A DNA stretch of 64,000 nucleotides from Owenia fusiformis (GCA_903813345.2 CAIIXF020000003.1:10113912-10177911); one strand, 5' to 3'. Positions 10,903 through 22,960 are shown, counted from the first letter of the stretch. The notes: a model not told the origin generated them from the letters alone. A program made the numbers and translations.

Positions 10903-13440
10903 ATATGGAGGGGTCTATCAAGTGTTCATATAAATGAAGGGGTCTATCACATGTCAGATGTGTATGAATTCATTAATCAAAGATCTTATTTTATAACTTA
11001 ATACTGATAGGATTGTTAAGAAACTGGGGTCTATCAAGTGTTAATATGAATGGAGGGGTCTATCAGGTGGTCATATGAATGGAGGGGTCTATCAGGTGTT
11101 CATATGAATGGAGGGGTCTATCAGGTGTTCATGTGAATGAAAGGGTCTAGCAGGTGTTCATATAAATGGAGAGGTCTATCAGGTGTTCATATGAATGGAG
11201 GGGTCTACCAAGTGTTCATATGAATGGAGGGGTCTATCAGGTGTTCATATGAATGGAGGGGTCTATCATGTGTTCATATGAATGGAGAGGTCTATCAGGT
11301 GTTCATATGAATGGAGGGGTCTATCAGATGTTCATATGAATGGAGGGGTCTATCAAGTGTTCATGAGAATGGAGGGGTCAATCAAGTGTTCATATGAATG
11401 GAGGGGTCTATCAGGTGTTCATATGAATGGAGGGGTCTATCAAGTGTTCATATGAATGGAGGGGTCTATCAGGTGTTCATATGAATGGAGGGGTCTATCA
11501 AGTGTTCATATGAATAAAGGAGTCTATCAAGTGTTCATATGAATAAAGGAGTCTATCAAGTGTTCATATGAATGGAGGGGTCTATCAGGTGTTCATATGC
11601 ATGGATGGGTCTATCAGGTGTTCATATGAATGAAAGGGTCTATCAAGTGTTCATATGAATGGAGGGGTCTATCAAGTGTTCATATGAATGAAGGGGTCTA
11701 TCAAGTGTTCATATGAATGGAGGGGTCTATCAGGTGTTCATATGAATGGAGGGGTCTATCAAGTGTTCATGAGAATGGAGGGGTCTATCAAGTGTTCATA
11801 TGAATGGAGGGGTCTATCAAGTGTTCATATGAATGAAGGAGACTATCAAGTGTTCATATGAATGGAGGGGTCTATCAAGTGTTCATATGAATGGAGGGGT
11901 CTATCAGGTGTTCATATGAATGGAGTGGTCTATCAAGTGTTCATATGAATGGAGTGGTCTATCAGGTGTTCATATGCATGGAGGGGTCTATCAAGTGTTC
12001 ATATGAATGGAGGGGTCTATCAGGTGTTCATATGAATGGAGTGGTCTATCAAGTGTTCATATGAATGGAGTGGTCTATCAGGTGTTCATATGCATGGATG
12101 GGTCTATCAAGTGTTCATATGAATGGAGGGGTCTATCAAGTGTTCATATGAATGGAGGGGTCTATCAAGTGTTCATATGAATGGAGGAGGCATATCAAGT
12201 GTTCATATGAATGAAGGAGTCTATCAGGTGTTCATATGAATGGAGGGGTCTATCAGGTGTTCATATGAATGGAGGGGTCTATCAGGTGTTCATATGAATG
12301 GAGGGGTCTATCAAGTGTTCATATGAATGGAGGCGTCTATTAGGTGTTCATATGAATGGAGGGGTCTATCAAGTGTTCATGAGAATGGAGGGGTCTATCA
12401 AGTGTTCATATGAATGGAGGGGTCTATCAAGTGTTCATATGAATGAAGGAGACTATCAAGTGTTCATATGAATGGAGGGGTCTATCAAGTGTTCATATGA
12501 ATGGAGGGGTCTATCAGGTGTTCATATGAATGGAGTGGTCTATCAAGTGTTCATATGAATGGAGGGGTCTATCAAGTGTTCATATGAATGAAGGAGACTA
12601 TCAAGTGTTCATATGAATGGAGGGGTCTATCAAGTGTTCATATGAATGGAGGGGTTTATCAGGTGTTCATGTGAATGGAGTGGTCTATCAAGTGTTCATA
12701 TGAATGGAGTGGTCTATCAGGTGTTCATATGCATGGATGGGTCTATCAAGTGTTCATATGAATGGAGGGGTCTATCAAGTGTTCATATGAATGGAGGGGT
12801 CTATCAAGTGTTCATATGAATGGAGGAGGCATATCAAGTGTTCATATGAATGAAGGAGTCTATCAGGTGTTCATATGAATGGAGGGGTCTATCAGGTGTT
12901 CATATGAATGGAGGGGTCTATCAGGTGTTCATATGAATGGAGGGGTCTATCAAGTGTTCATATGAATGGAGGAGGCATATCAAGTGTTCATATGAATGAA
13001 GGAGTCTATCAGGTGTTCATATGAATGGAGGGGTCTATCAGGTGTTCATATGAATGGAGGGGTCTATCAGGTGTTCATATGAATGGAGGGGTCTATCAAG
13101 TGTTCATATGAATGGAGGGGTCTATTAGGTGTTCATATGAATGGAGGGGTCTATCAAGTGTTCATTGAATGGAATGGTTTATCAGGTATTCAACTGAATT
13201 AAAGGAATATATCAGGCTTTCATAGGGTCAAAATGGTGTTCATATAAATTTAGGAGTCTACCAGGCGTTCACATGAATGAAGGATTCCATCAGGCGTTCA
13301 TATGAATGCAGGATTTTATAAGGTGTTCATTTGAATGGACGGGTATTATCGTGTGTTCATATATTAAATGGAGGAGACTATCAGGTGTTCATATGAATAG
13401 AGGATCGATAAGGTGTTCATACGAATGGAGATGTTTGATA
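10903..13440. repeat. 29-bp minisatellite array, about 80 units
   Basis: Direct tandem array of a 29-bp unit built on GGAGGGGTCTATCA plus RGTGTTCATATGAAT. It is regular from about 11027 to 13165 and degenerate on both sides. Variant units (for example with GAGACTATC, GCATGGATGGG or GAGGCATATC) recur in the same order about 610 bp apart (21 units plus one base; 11831 and 12441), showing block duplication inside the array. Short ORFs through it carry no recognisable protein. Confidence 0.95.
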
Positions 13441-13640
13441 CTAAATGATGTATTATTTATTTATTTTTTCATTCATTTGTTTATTTAAGTGTCACCTATC
13501 TAAAATAGCCAGCCCTACCTTGGCTTATGAGACACATTTTACATTAATATAGTTACATTTTATACAAATACAAATATAAAATTAGTGCAATTCAGTTCAA
13601 TATCGTTATTGATTTTGACTTTTAAGTAAAACGTTTTTCC

Positions 13641-14032
13641 TTATATAGAATATTTTTTGCAATACTTTCCAAAACATTTAATATATTTTTTATTTTCAAA
13701 GATATCTTTAAAGAAAGTGCCTTTGATTTCCTGAAGAAAAGACTTTCTAGCTGCTGAATACCTTGAACATGTAAATACAAAATGTGATTCATTTTCAATA
13801 TCATTTGAGATACAAATTTGGCATTGTCTTTTGTTTACTGGGGTTTTCGGTTGGGTAACTCCCCCGTTTCTATTGCTAATGGAAGTATACCAATTCTTAA
13901 CTGAGCTATTAAAGACTTCACCCATTGGCAATGATGATTAAATGTATTAAACTTGACAATCTCCACTGTCCTTTTCAAAGACGTTCTATTGACGGGGATG
14001 TAAGCGACCTGTAATAAATACTTGTAAGTCAC
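13641..14032 (-). pseudogene. LINE ORF2 C-terminal fragment, frameshifted
   Basis: Two overlapping minus-strand frames together give the end of a non-LTR retrotransposon ORF. The upstream frame (13835-14032) contains SLIAQLRIGILPLAIETGE and the downstream frame (13641-13931) contains CQICISNDIENESHFVFTCSRYS. The pattern R.GILPL.IE.G followed by CxxC...HFVFTC is typical of the region after the RT domain in many invertebrate LINEs. The change of frame between the two blocks marks a frameshift, and there is no RT domain, so it is dead. Confidence 0.6.
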
Positions 14033-14115
14033 ATTATCATCTCAAAATGTTCCATACATTACATAAAAACAATGGAAAATAAATAAAATTGAACGAAGGG
14101 GGGGGGGATGGGGCA
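14005..14115. repeat. Dispersed repeat boundary shared with 47.76 kb
   Basis: ACCTGTAATAAATACTTGTA starting near 14009 occurs also near 47764. In both places it is followed by ATTATCAT/GTTATCAT, then an A/T-rich stretch with CATAC...AAATAAA, then a G-run (GAACGAAGGGGG here, GGGACGGAGGGGG there). The two loci look like diverged copies of one element family. The 47.8-kb copy is a clear foldback element. Confidence 0.4.
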
Positions 14116-14696
14116 TGATACTTTATTTCGCAATTTTTTCACTCGCGCCTTTTCATTTAGCAATTCAATAGTATTAAATTAATTTTCTTTCCATAGAAAT
14201 TCCAGCTTTTGTTCTAGCATAAATTGGCTATAAGCTACTCCCCATGCGTTCATTTTGTCCGATCATCGAGCGTCTGCTTTCAACATTAGACATCCGTTCA
14301 TCAGCTCATTTACTCTTTCATTTGCTTCTACTTCATTACTTGGGACAAATAAGTGGGATCATATCAAATGATATGTGGGACGTAAAACCAAATCTGTTGA
14401 TTATTTTTGGTAGATCATTTATCATTTGCTCCAACTTTAATTACAGGGAATACATTACTGGGATTATATAAACTTGAATATGAGAGGAAACAAGCGTTTA
14501 ACGTGTAATCCATTAGTGGATATTAACTAACATGTTATTGCAATTAATACATTGGAAACATGAGTTTTGTCATATCATTTTTGGTGATTATATACAGGAT
14601 TCATACACTGAATAAATGTAACATTATACATGATCTAATTCAGATTCTCCGACAGTACTAGACAGTCCTTACTTCCTTCTGAGCACTTAGGGAGCG
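14116..14696 (+). other. GPCR upstream region
   Basis: AT-rich sequence without a convincing gene. It presumably carries the promoter and 5' UTR of the receptor at 14697. A possible acceptor (CTTCCTTCTGAG) near 14680 could mean a 5' non-coding exon further upstream. Confidence 0.35.
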
Positions 14697-15653
14697 ATGT
14701 CGTTTTCCAATGACAGTAGCTTGGACCAGGTGTTTGTCTCTGGAAATGGATTCAACAGAACAGTAGCAAGCATATATGCAGCTATAGGGTATATTTTGGT
14801 GTTAGCGATATGGTTTGGAAACGGATTAGTCTTGGTTGCTATAGCAACAACGCCAGGCCTAAGAAACATGACGAATCTTTTAGTGTTTAATCTTTCACTT
14901 TGTGATATGTTTACAGGCGTCATTTTCATCCCATGCATCATTTGGGGTGCTATCATCCCTCTAGGGTCGGACAATGTGGAAGCATTGTGCGTTAGTTGTC
15001 TGGAATTTATATCGCTCGCTTGTTCCGTTTCCTTGGAGACGCTTTTGGCCATCGCTGTAGAGCGATACATCAAAATCGTGCACGCTCTTTCCTATCCAAG
15101 GATCATCACCAAGTTTAGGCTGATCGTTGTTGTTATCGTCATCTGGACTGCCAATTCAATTCTACATTGTAGTGTATTTATTTGGAACACTTACGATTCA
15201 ACAAAAATGTGTAAACCTGTAAATGTCGCGAAAACACCTTATCTTATCATCGAAACGTCAACCTTAGTCGTTGCTGTGGTAATTATTAATGTTCTATATT
15301 TCAAAATATTCCTAATAGCGCGAAAACAAAGGAATGAGATCGCAAATTTGGAAGTAAGCGTTGGCGCCTCGTCTAGTACAACAGCAAAGGACAACAAATT
15401 GGTGAAAACGATGGCTCTAGTTAACGGAATTCTTTACATATTTTGGGCACCGTTACTTACGCTAATGTTTGTCCATAAGTTTCTTGACAAAGAAACTATA
15501 AACCTGAAATGGTTTGGACACATATATAACATTTTCGAACTTTTTCTAGTTGGAAATTCGTTTGTTAATCCGATTATCTATGCGGTCAGGAGCAAGGATT
15601 TCAAGGATGCTTTTAGAAGACTCCTCAACTCCATGGCAACGGGGAACTGTTAG
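14697..15653 (+). CDS. Class A (rhodopsin-like) GPCR, orphan
   Basis: Single-exon receptor of 318 residues at the plasma membrane. The N-terminus has two N-glycosylation sequons (NDS, NRT). Seven hydrophobic segments are visible. TM1 carries GN, TM2 has NLSLCD with the conserved Asp, and TM3 opens with the disulphide Cys (ALCVSC) and ends in ERY rather than DRY. TM4 has the conserved Trp (IWTAN), extracellular loop 2 has a Cys (KMCKP), TM6 has FWAP in place of CWLP, and TM7 has NPIIYAVRSKDFKDAFRRLL. The TM7/helix 8 sequence resembles the melanocortin/adenosine/cannabinoid group, but the lineage-specific orphan receptors of invertebrates look the same, so I name no ligand. The short third intracellular loop and compact length are normal. 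Confidence 0.88.
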   Translation: MSFSNDSSLDQVFVSGNGFNRTVASIYAAIGYILVLAIWFGNGLVLVAIATTPGLRNMTNLLVFNLSLCDMFTGVIFIPCIIWGAIIPLGSDNVEALCVSCLEFISLACSVSLETLLAIAVERYIKIVHALSYPRIITKFRLIVVVIVIWTANSILHCSVFIWNTYDSTKMCKPVNVAKTPYLIIETSTLVVAVVIINVLYFKIFLIARKQRNEIANLEVSVGASSSTTAKDNKLVKTMALVNGILYIFWAPLLTLMFVHKFLDKETINLKWFGHIYNIFELFLVGNSFVNPIIYAVRSKDFKDAFRRLLNSMATGNC

Positions 15654-16797
15654 TGAGCTTGAAAACAATTATTCAAGTCAACGTCAGAAAGTGGCAACTT
15701 GAAGTAAGACTGTAGATATCTGGCTACTCGTAAAATTTGACTTCGGCAATGTATTGTTATAATGGGGACAACGACAATTTTTGAAATTGTATACTCAGAC
15801 TTTCTTAAGCATTGTAGATTTTGCTTTTTAAGCTTCAACTGTATGCGGACGGATTGGCCGCAGTAGTTACAACATTTACGGTCTTCATGAACGGCATGGA
15901 CGTATTGAGACGGGAAAATGCTCCAGAAATCCGAGTTTGTTAAAATTCATTCTGACGTTCAGTTCTGAAAGATGTGACCACATCACGTTTTACGATTTTT
16001 AAAACGAGAGAGGACGTTCCAAGAACTTGTTTTGTGTGACTGGGGATTAGTGAGAACTTGTTTAAGGGCAAGGCAAGGGTACTACTATTACTCTAAGAGG
16101 AAATGATAGCTTGGTGCCACAAGACAAGATGCCCCAGGAGCCGAGTAACTTTCAATAGATAAAGATGACACTACATTTTTATATGGAAAAAATACTACTA
16201 CGACATTGCACGATGATTGCACGCCATGAAGACAAAAAGGTTTTATAGCAAAAATTGTGCAGGGCCTCAAAAATTTGGCCTTTTTTAAATTTTGAAAATT
16301 TGGGCCCGATTTTTGGTTTTTAGTGGCCTAAAATTTCACAATTTTATACTGCCTCAAGATTTGCTTCTCATATTTTATTTTATATAAGTTCTGGAAATCC
16401 AAAATAGAGGTGCCAAAAATATCTTTGCTGGGAAATGAGTGTTTCCCTAAAATGTTGGCCCTCTTTTGAAATTTTAGACCCTATTTTTGGAAATGTTGAC
16501 ACATATTCTAAAATTAAGGCCCATTTTTTCAAAAAGGCTCATTTTTCAAAATTGAGGCGTTTTCCTGAAATTTATACCTAGTCTTAATATATTTATATAT
16601 TCTAGGGTTCACGGTGCACGAGTCGCACAACCGGGGACCTGCAATTCGTCAACGGGAAACATTTTAGTTTATATGAATAAATGTATGTATGAGACAGTCA
16701 TATACATATATCATTTTAATTATTTCGTTCACTCAATTTTAACACTCATCTCTTGACGCAGATGCCAAGAACACTTGAAGCTTCATATACAACCGTG
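15654..16797. other. GPCR 3' flank with degenerate A/T-rich repeats
   Basis: No gene seen. From about 16255 to 16600 the sequence is a degenerate series of AAATTT/GGCCC-like words (AAAATTTGGGCCC, TTTGGCC, AAATTTAGGC), possibly a decayed tandem repeat. The rest is unremarkable up to the start of the 4.6-kb duplication. Confidence 0.4.
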
Positions 16798-18202
16798 TTT
16801 CAATCGAAAGTTTGATGTAATGTCAGTTCCCTATGCATAGTCTATAGCCTAAACACTGTTTCACGGCAGCAGTCAGATATCCCCACTTCTTTGCATGACA
16901 TTGGAGGTAAAGCCCTTACCCTATTTCGGGGCCACAAGCAGTGACAGGCCGCTATAATATTGACAAGATACACCAAACACGCACTCACCCTTACCCAAGG
17001 CTATGTGTTCGATTATATGATTTTCTATCGATTTTGGGAACCTACGGCCGCCACACGTTTGCCATAGGACGAATGTGACTGAGGTAATTACTTCAGGAAA
17101 TATTTCTTTTCATGAGCAATACAAATCAGACGAGTTTATTTTGAAGCCAACCGCTCTCTGATCAGCATTTTCACTTGCGCCATACTATGACCATTCCCGG
17201 GGACCACCCACACCGTCCAAATGTAAATCAAACATAAGCAATGGTGTATTTAAAACATCTACGTCGTTACACGTGGAAACGTATTTAGTGTTAATTGAAG
17301 AGTAGAGAAACCCCCAGAGCTTTAGCAACGACAGACATATTGCGTCTCTTGCGTACCAGTCATCGTCGATTCCAATGCCCAATCAAGCCCGAAGCTTGAT
17401 GAAGAAAGATGGGGGTTTCTCCCCTCTTCGACGTTAACTGCTTTCATACAAACACACACTGTTTTAGGGCTGCTATGAGGCACAAAAATGAGCTTTATTA
17501 TTTTTTAATTTCTAATTTCGTCATCGCCTCCGGGAACGGAGAGATCATACCAAATAGCATACGATCAGTTTGATAAAAATATCCAAATTATACTTAACAT
17601 ATACTTTCGGAGAGCCCCGAGCCAGATATAACCAATTAAATAATGTATGAAATACAAATTAATTTGTTTATGTGGTTGTAATTAAGATTGATGAAATCAT
17701 TCAGGTATTTTACATTATTGTATATTTCCAACTATTAAAGTACTGTTACCATACCTATATGTATGCTAACGTTGATACATCGATGTAAGCGTCTACGACT
17801 ACATTTGAAGCATGGCTTAAAAACAACTGAAACGATTTGAGGTAAGAAATATGCTAACCATATGCATCAAATCTTGAAGGATATGACTTGATCTAAAGAC
17901 GCCTCGCATTGGCTATTATTTTAATCACTTCCTTGTGTTTTTAATTTTGCGTTTGGAAAGACGAAGTGAAAAAATGGCAGCTGTTTGATTTCGAATTTTA
18001 TAGTCACGACAAGACTCCATATATCTTAACATTTACAATTACTCAGTTGCTTTTTCATTTTTACAAATTCAACTCTAAATTTCGTTGACATGACTTTTAA
18101 AGTAGAGTATTTCAGGACCATAAACATGCACACTTGAGTGAGAAGGTGTTTAGTCAAGTAGAGGGGGGGGGGGGCGGGAGTCACAGAGGCTTTTAGCAAG
18201 AT

Positions 18203-18278
18203 ATTTGCTCTGTAACTCAAATTGTAGAGAATCTGACATGCAATAGGAAGGTTGTGGGTTCGATTCCCACCAAAGTGG
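18203..18278 (+). repeat. tRNA-derived SINE head or tRNA pseudogene
   Basis: A B-box-like GTGGGTTCGATTCCCAC (18254-18270) forms a perfect T-arm hairpin. Upstream, TGTAACTCAAATTGTAGAG resembles a D arm and A box. The middle has TGC where an anticodon would be, but the anticodon and acceptor stems do not pair properly. It is therefore best read as a tRNA-derived SINE fragment. It sits just upstream of the acceptor before the first coding exon of the glycosyltransferase-like gene and is identical in the second copy. Confidence 0.5.
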
Positions 18279-18358
18279 GGAACTTTTTCACACAGAACAT
18301 CGATGCTCTCTTAATTATCAGCCTATGTAATTTTTCAGGTGGTGCTTGCATCAACAAC

Positions 18359-20292
18359 ATGAGGAAAAAGTGCTATAGACTAGGCCTCGGAGGAGTGATT
18401 TGCATTCTCTTGATATGGCGGTTTCTCAAAGGACCTCCCATTAAAAGTAAGTATTACCTAGAATGTAACAACTGGGGCATAACATTTGATCTTGTAGGCC
18501 TAATTATTAGGCCAGTAACAGAGGCGTAGCTAGCCCATTTTGCGAGTGTACGCCCGTATGATTTCCCGGTTTTATCAAAATTAACAAAACGATGGTTCCA
18601 TAAAATAGGAAGATCACGGGTGTTCAGAAGATAGGGGACACACTAAACACTCTTAATTCAATGAAGGAAATATGTATTGTTTGATTATTTTGACATAGCT
18701 TTTTAAAGGGATTGAATTAGCCTAACTGTATTAACAGATAATATTCGGGAAACAAAATAGACAGATTCTATTTAATCATGCCATCGGCGATCGAAGCCGT
18801 CTATCAAGGCGATTTTATTTTTTAGGCTACCTAAAACTGTGTGTATGAGGCTCATTGTTTTAAGCTTTTGTGGTCATTTTCCATGAAATATTATCATTTT
18901 TTCTGTGTTTGTTTTTATCTAGCTCACAAGATGATTAACAATAAAAGAACAGTTACACGACCGTCTCAACTCCATTTCGGATCTTAACAATCTGTACGTG
19001 ATTCTATAGAATAAATTCTATCTTTCTGTTTTTTGCATTTGCGAACATGTCAATGTACTTGGCGTACACGTAGCTACGCCACTGAGTAATGCTGAATTTA
19101 ATACGAAGCAACATTTCAGGGGAGACACACTCAAGCTTAGGTAGCTTACATACTGTATATTCACAGTTTAAGTTGAAACATTTACGTCTGGAAAATATAT
19201 GCTGTAAACTGGTTTGGAGACCCAAACTCTTGCCTGGCTCATGCGACGCCCCTAAGTCTTTATACATTATTCTATGTTTGTATACTTTAAGGTAGTCATC
19301 GTCAGTCCGACTCTACCAAATCGGTCCAAAAAACTGACGAACTAATGACATTCCCATCAGTAGCGATGACCAACCCACCAATACCAATGGCCAAGATGGC
19401 TCCAGCTTCTGAAAGAATATTAGTTGTCTATGCATATTCCGAAATCGCATACGATAGATATGATAGCAAGAGCAATTTGCAATTTTTCATCGATTTTGCA
19501 ATAAACGGCAAACACCATAGTTACGATGTTAATTACGTCATTGTAGTCAATGGATACAATTGTACTGTTAACATTCCAGAACAAAACAATACATATGTTA
19601 TTGCTCGACCAAATTCTGGGTTTGATGCTTGTGCTTGGAAGGTTGGGCTCGATTATATGAGAAATAAGAAAGGGGATAAGTGGTATAAGTATTTTGTATT
19701 GTTAAATGCATCTGTCAGGGGACCATTTATACCTCCTTACGCCAACGATAAACACTGGACAACATATTTTACCAAATTTTTAGATTCATATGTGAAACTA
19801 GTGGGGACGAGTATCTGCTGTTCAAAAATATGGCCGGTACATATCCAGTCTATGTTCTTAGTAACTAGCCAAACTGGACTGGCGCTGATAGAAGATCTCC
19901 TCAAATGCGGTTATAGAGACAAACTTGCAGTTACTTTTAATGTCGAAATAAAGATGTCGCAAGCTGTTCTGAAAAAGGGGTTTAACATAGCGTCCCTTTT
20001 AAAACAATGGGAAGATCATGATTTTCGGGATAAACATCGCACAGATGAAATGTGCAGTAAACATAACACCAAAAAGAATGGAGATCCATATTTCGAAGGA
20101 GCTTATTACGATGGCATAGACATACATCCGTTTGAAGTAATGTTTTTTAAAACGAATAGAGGTGTCAATCAGAGAGTCCAAGACATATACAGCAGTATGA
20201 TGCAGGAATGGAGACAGAATTACTCTCCAGAAAAGACGAAAGGATATTACATTGACAATAAATCTAAGCATTATATTCGCTTGTCAAACTAA
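18359..20292 (+). CDS. Type II membrane glycosyltransferase-like protein, copy 1
   Basis: Two coding exons, 18359-18446 and 19292-20292, join in frame (donor GTAAGT, acceptor TACTTTAAG) to give 362 residues. The first exon supplies a short basic tail and a hydrophobic signal anchor (LGLGGVICILLIW, ~8-20). A Ser/Thr/Pro-rich stem follows, then a globular domain starting near RILVVYAYSE. The block VIARPNSGFDACAW (N137-W145 core) followed by YFVLLNASVRGPF resembles the N.G.D..AW pattern of RgpF-like and related GT-A-fold enzymes. That suggests a Golgi sugar transferase, but donor and acceptor are unknown. A 5' non-coding exon is likely, because the sequence before the ATG has its own acceptor (TTTTTCAG, exon starting 18341). 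The polyA signal AATAAA is at 20380. Copy 1 has Asn110 where copy 2 has Asp. Confidence 0.78.
18519..19084 (-). mobile_element. hAT transposon remnant, internally deleted
   Basis: Ends CAGAGGCGTAGCTA (18519) and CTACGCCACTG (19084) form an imperfect terminal inverted repeat of the CAGTGGCGTAG type seen in hAT elements. AGTAA flanks both sides, perhaps a decayed target duplication. It lies wholly within the single coding-region intron of the glycosyltransferase-like gene. Only the last codons of the transposase (DMFANAKNRKIEFIL) remain. 313 bp present in copy 2 are missing here at about 19047. Confidence 0.65.
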
Positions 20293-20575
20293 GAGTTCAT
20301 AGCCCAGCAAGGTGGGCTGGGTAAAATTGTAATTAATTTGTTTTATATTTTATTGAATTGTTAAAGACTGACTCATATGAATAAATAAATAAACTTACTA
20401 ACTATGATTCATATTATTGTCTTATTTTGGCTTTTGTGACATTTGTTCACCGTGTTATGCCGTATTGTTTAACGTAGTGTTCGATTGTTCGACTAGTTTT
20501 GTTCATTGAAGCGTAGCCACAAAAGTGACATCATTTAATTTGGAGAAAACTTTCTAAGTTATATTGGAATATTAA

Positions 20576-21177
20576 AGGAATATTCCTTGCCAAACCATCT
20601 TTCTCCTCATATGGTAGCTATAACATGCTTGCCATGTTTAGCAAAACACTCAAAAATGTTTTGATATGGTCAAATTTGATCACTTAGAAATGTGATGCTC
20701 AATTCCAGTAAGCTGCCATCTTTTAAAATTTCACACAGGAAGTGATGTCATCGACTCTCAACTTTGCATATAGCATTAGGTGAGGAGCTATTACATGTAT
20801 TAAGAATTACAAAACCAGCTAAATATTCTTTTTCAACTTTGTATCTTATTTAATCCTTCTGAAAATCTCTTCTTTTATTCTAAGTTGACAAGCCCTGAAA
20901 ATATTTTTGCACAGAGAGTAATGATCACTTGTCTAGAAGTGATTTTGTGCTAGTTTCCTATACTGTTATGGGCAAGGTAATAGAAGTTGAGAGTTGATGA
21001 CATCACTTCCTGCAAGAAATCTTAAAAGATGGCAGCTCACTGGAAATAAGCACTAGATTTTTAAATGATCAATATTGACCAAATTAAAACATTTTCTCAT
21101 GTTTTGCTAAATATTGAAACTATATATGATTATAGCTACCATATCAAGAGAGAAAGGGTCTGGCAAGGAATATTCCT
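20576..21177. mobile_element. TTAA-flanked foldback MITE, copy 1
   Basis: A 602-bp element flanked by TTAA (20572-20575 and 21178-21181) with ends AGGAATATTCCTTGCC. Each arm continues as an imperfect inverted repeat for about 200 bp, including the blocks ATATGGTAGCTATAA, TTTAGCAAAACA, GCTGCCATCTTTTAA and GGAAGTGATGTCATC. There is no ORF. TTAA targets with AGG termini fit Kolobok- or piggyBac-type transposition; which one cannot be told from the sequence. Confidence 0.8.
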
Positions 21178-22804
21178 TTAATTTTCTTTTAGTTTGTTCA
21201 ATATTTGAAACTCTAAAGAATGAAAGAACTTAAACTAGCATCAATGACTGAGATAAAGAGTATTACCCCTTTCTGCATCTTAGGATTGTGCTTTCATAAT
21301 CCATAAACCATAAATATAAATTCAGTTTTGTCAATTTTTATTTAAAAAAAACAAGTCATCCGTACGTATACTGTATAATCAAAACATGACTCAAAGTGTT
21401 TCAATCGAAAGTTTGATGTAATGTCAGTTCCCTATGCATAGTCTATAGCCTAAACACTGTTTCACGGCAGCAGTCAGATATCCCCACTTCTTTGCATGAC
21501 ATTGGAGGTAAAGCCCTTACCCTATTTCGGGGCCACAAGCAGTGACAGGCCGCTATAATATTGACAAGATACACCAAACACGCACTCACCCTTACCCAAG
21601 GCTATGTGTTCGATTATATGATTTTCTATCGATTTTGGGAACCTACGGCCGCCACACGTTTGCCATAGGACGAATGTGACTGAGGTAATTACTTCAGGAA
21701 ATATTTCTTTTCATGAGCAATACAAATCAGACGAGTTTATTTTGAAGCCAACCGCTCTCTGATCAGCATTTTCACTTGCGCCATACTATGACCATTCCCG
21801 GGGACCACCCACACCGTCCAAATGTAAATCAAACATAAGCAATGGTGTATTTAAAACATCTACGTCGTTACACGTGGAAACGTATTTAGTGTTAATTGAA
21901 GAGTAGAGAAACCCCCAGAGCTTTAGCAACGACAGACATATTGCGTCTCTTGCGTACCAGTCATCGTCGATTCCAATGCCCAATCAAGCCCGAAGCTTGA
22001 TGAAGAAAGATGGGGGTTTCTCCCCTCTTCGACGTTAACTGCTTTCATACAAACACACACTGTTTTAGGGCTGCTATGAGGCACAAAAATGAGCTTTATT
22101 ATTTTTTAATTTCTAATTTCGTCATCGCCTCCGGGAACGGAGAGATCATACCAAATAGCATACGATCAGTTTGATAAAAATATCCAAATTATACTTAACA
22201 TATACTTTCGGAGAGCCCCGAGCCAGATATAACCAATTAAATAATGTATGAAATACAAATTAATTTGTTTATGTGGTTGTAATTAAGATTGATGAAATCA
22301 TTCAGGTATTTTACATTATTGTATATTTCCAACTATTAAAGTACTGTTACCATACCTATATGTATGCTAACGTTGATACATCGATGTAAGCGTCTACGAC
22401 TACATTTGAAGCATGGCTTAAAAACAACTGAAACGATTTGAGGTAAGAAATATGCTAACCATATGCATCAAATCTTGAAGGATATGACTTGATCTAAAGA
22501 CGCCTCGCATTGGCTATTATTTTAATCACTTCCTTGTGTTTTTAATTTTGCGTTTGGAAAGACGAAGTGAAAAAATGGCAGCTGTTTGATTTCGAATTTT
22601 ATAGTCACGACAAGACTCCATATATCTTAACATTTACAATTACTCAGTTGCTTTTTCATTTTTACAAATTCAACTCTAAATTTCGTTGACATGACTTTTA
22701 AAGTAGAGTATTTCAGGACCATAAACATGCACACTTGAGTGAGAAGGTGTTTAGTCAAGTAGAGGGGGGGGGGGGGCGGGAGTCACAGAGGCTTTTAGCA
22801 AGAT

Positions 22805-22880
22805 ATTTGCTCTGTAACTCAAATTGTAGAGAATCTGACATGCAATAGGAAGGTTGTGGGTTCGATTCCCACCAAAGTGG
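22805..22880 (+). repeat. tRNA-derived SINE head, second copy
   Basis: Duplicate of the tRNA-like sequence at 18203-18278, with the same perfect T-arm hairpin and the same broken acceptor stem. Confidence 0.5.
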
Positions 22881-22960
22881 GGAACTTTTTCACACAGAAC
22901 ATCGATGCTCTCTTAATTATCAGCCTATGTAATTTTTCAGGTGGTGCTTGCATCAACAAC

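Larger units (their letters stand above)
16798..21398 (+). repeat. Tandem segmental duplication, copy 1 (4601 bp)
   Basis: First of two head-to-tail copies. Sequence from TTTCAATCGAAAGTTTGATG (16798) to CATGACTCAAAGTG (21398) recurs at 21399-26313 nearly base for base. The offset is 4601 at the left, 4602 after a one-base G-run difference near 18170, and 4915 after a 313-bp indel near 19047. GTG is present at all three junctions (16795-16797, 21396-21398, 26311-26313), consistent with a microhomology-mediated duplication. The copy contains a complete glycosyltransferase-like gene, a hAT remnant shortened by 313 bp and a foldback MITE. Confidence 0.95.

Noticed and set aside
10903-13440. Possible CRISPR array
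   Set aside because: Units are contiguous 29-bp tandem repeats without unique spacers, in an intron-containing animal genome; it is a minisatellite.
18254-18529. 91-residue ORF starting MGSIPTKVGNFF
   Set aside because: Its beginning is the tRNA-like SINE T arm, and an acceptor at 18339-18340 followed by a proper ATG at 18359 explains the coding part better.
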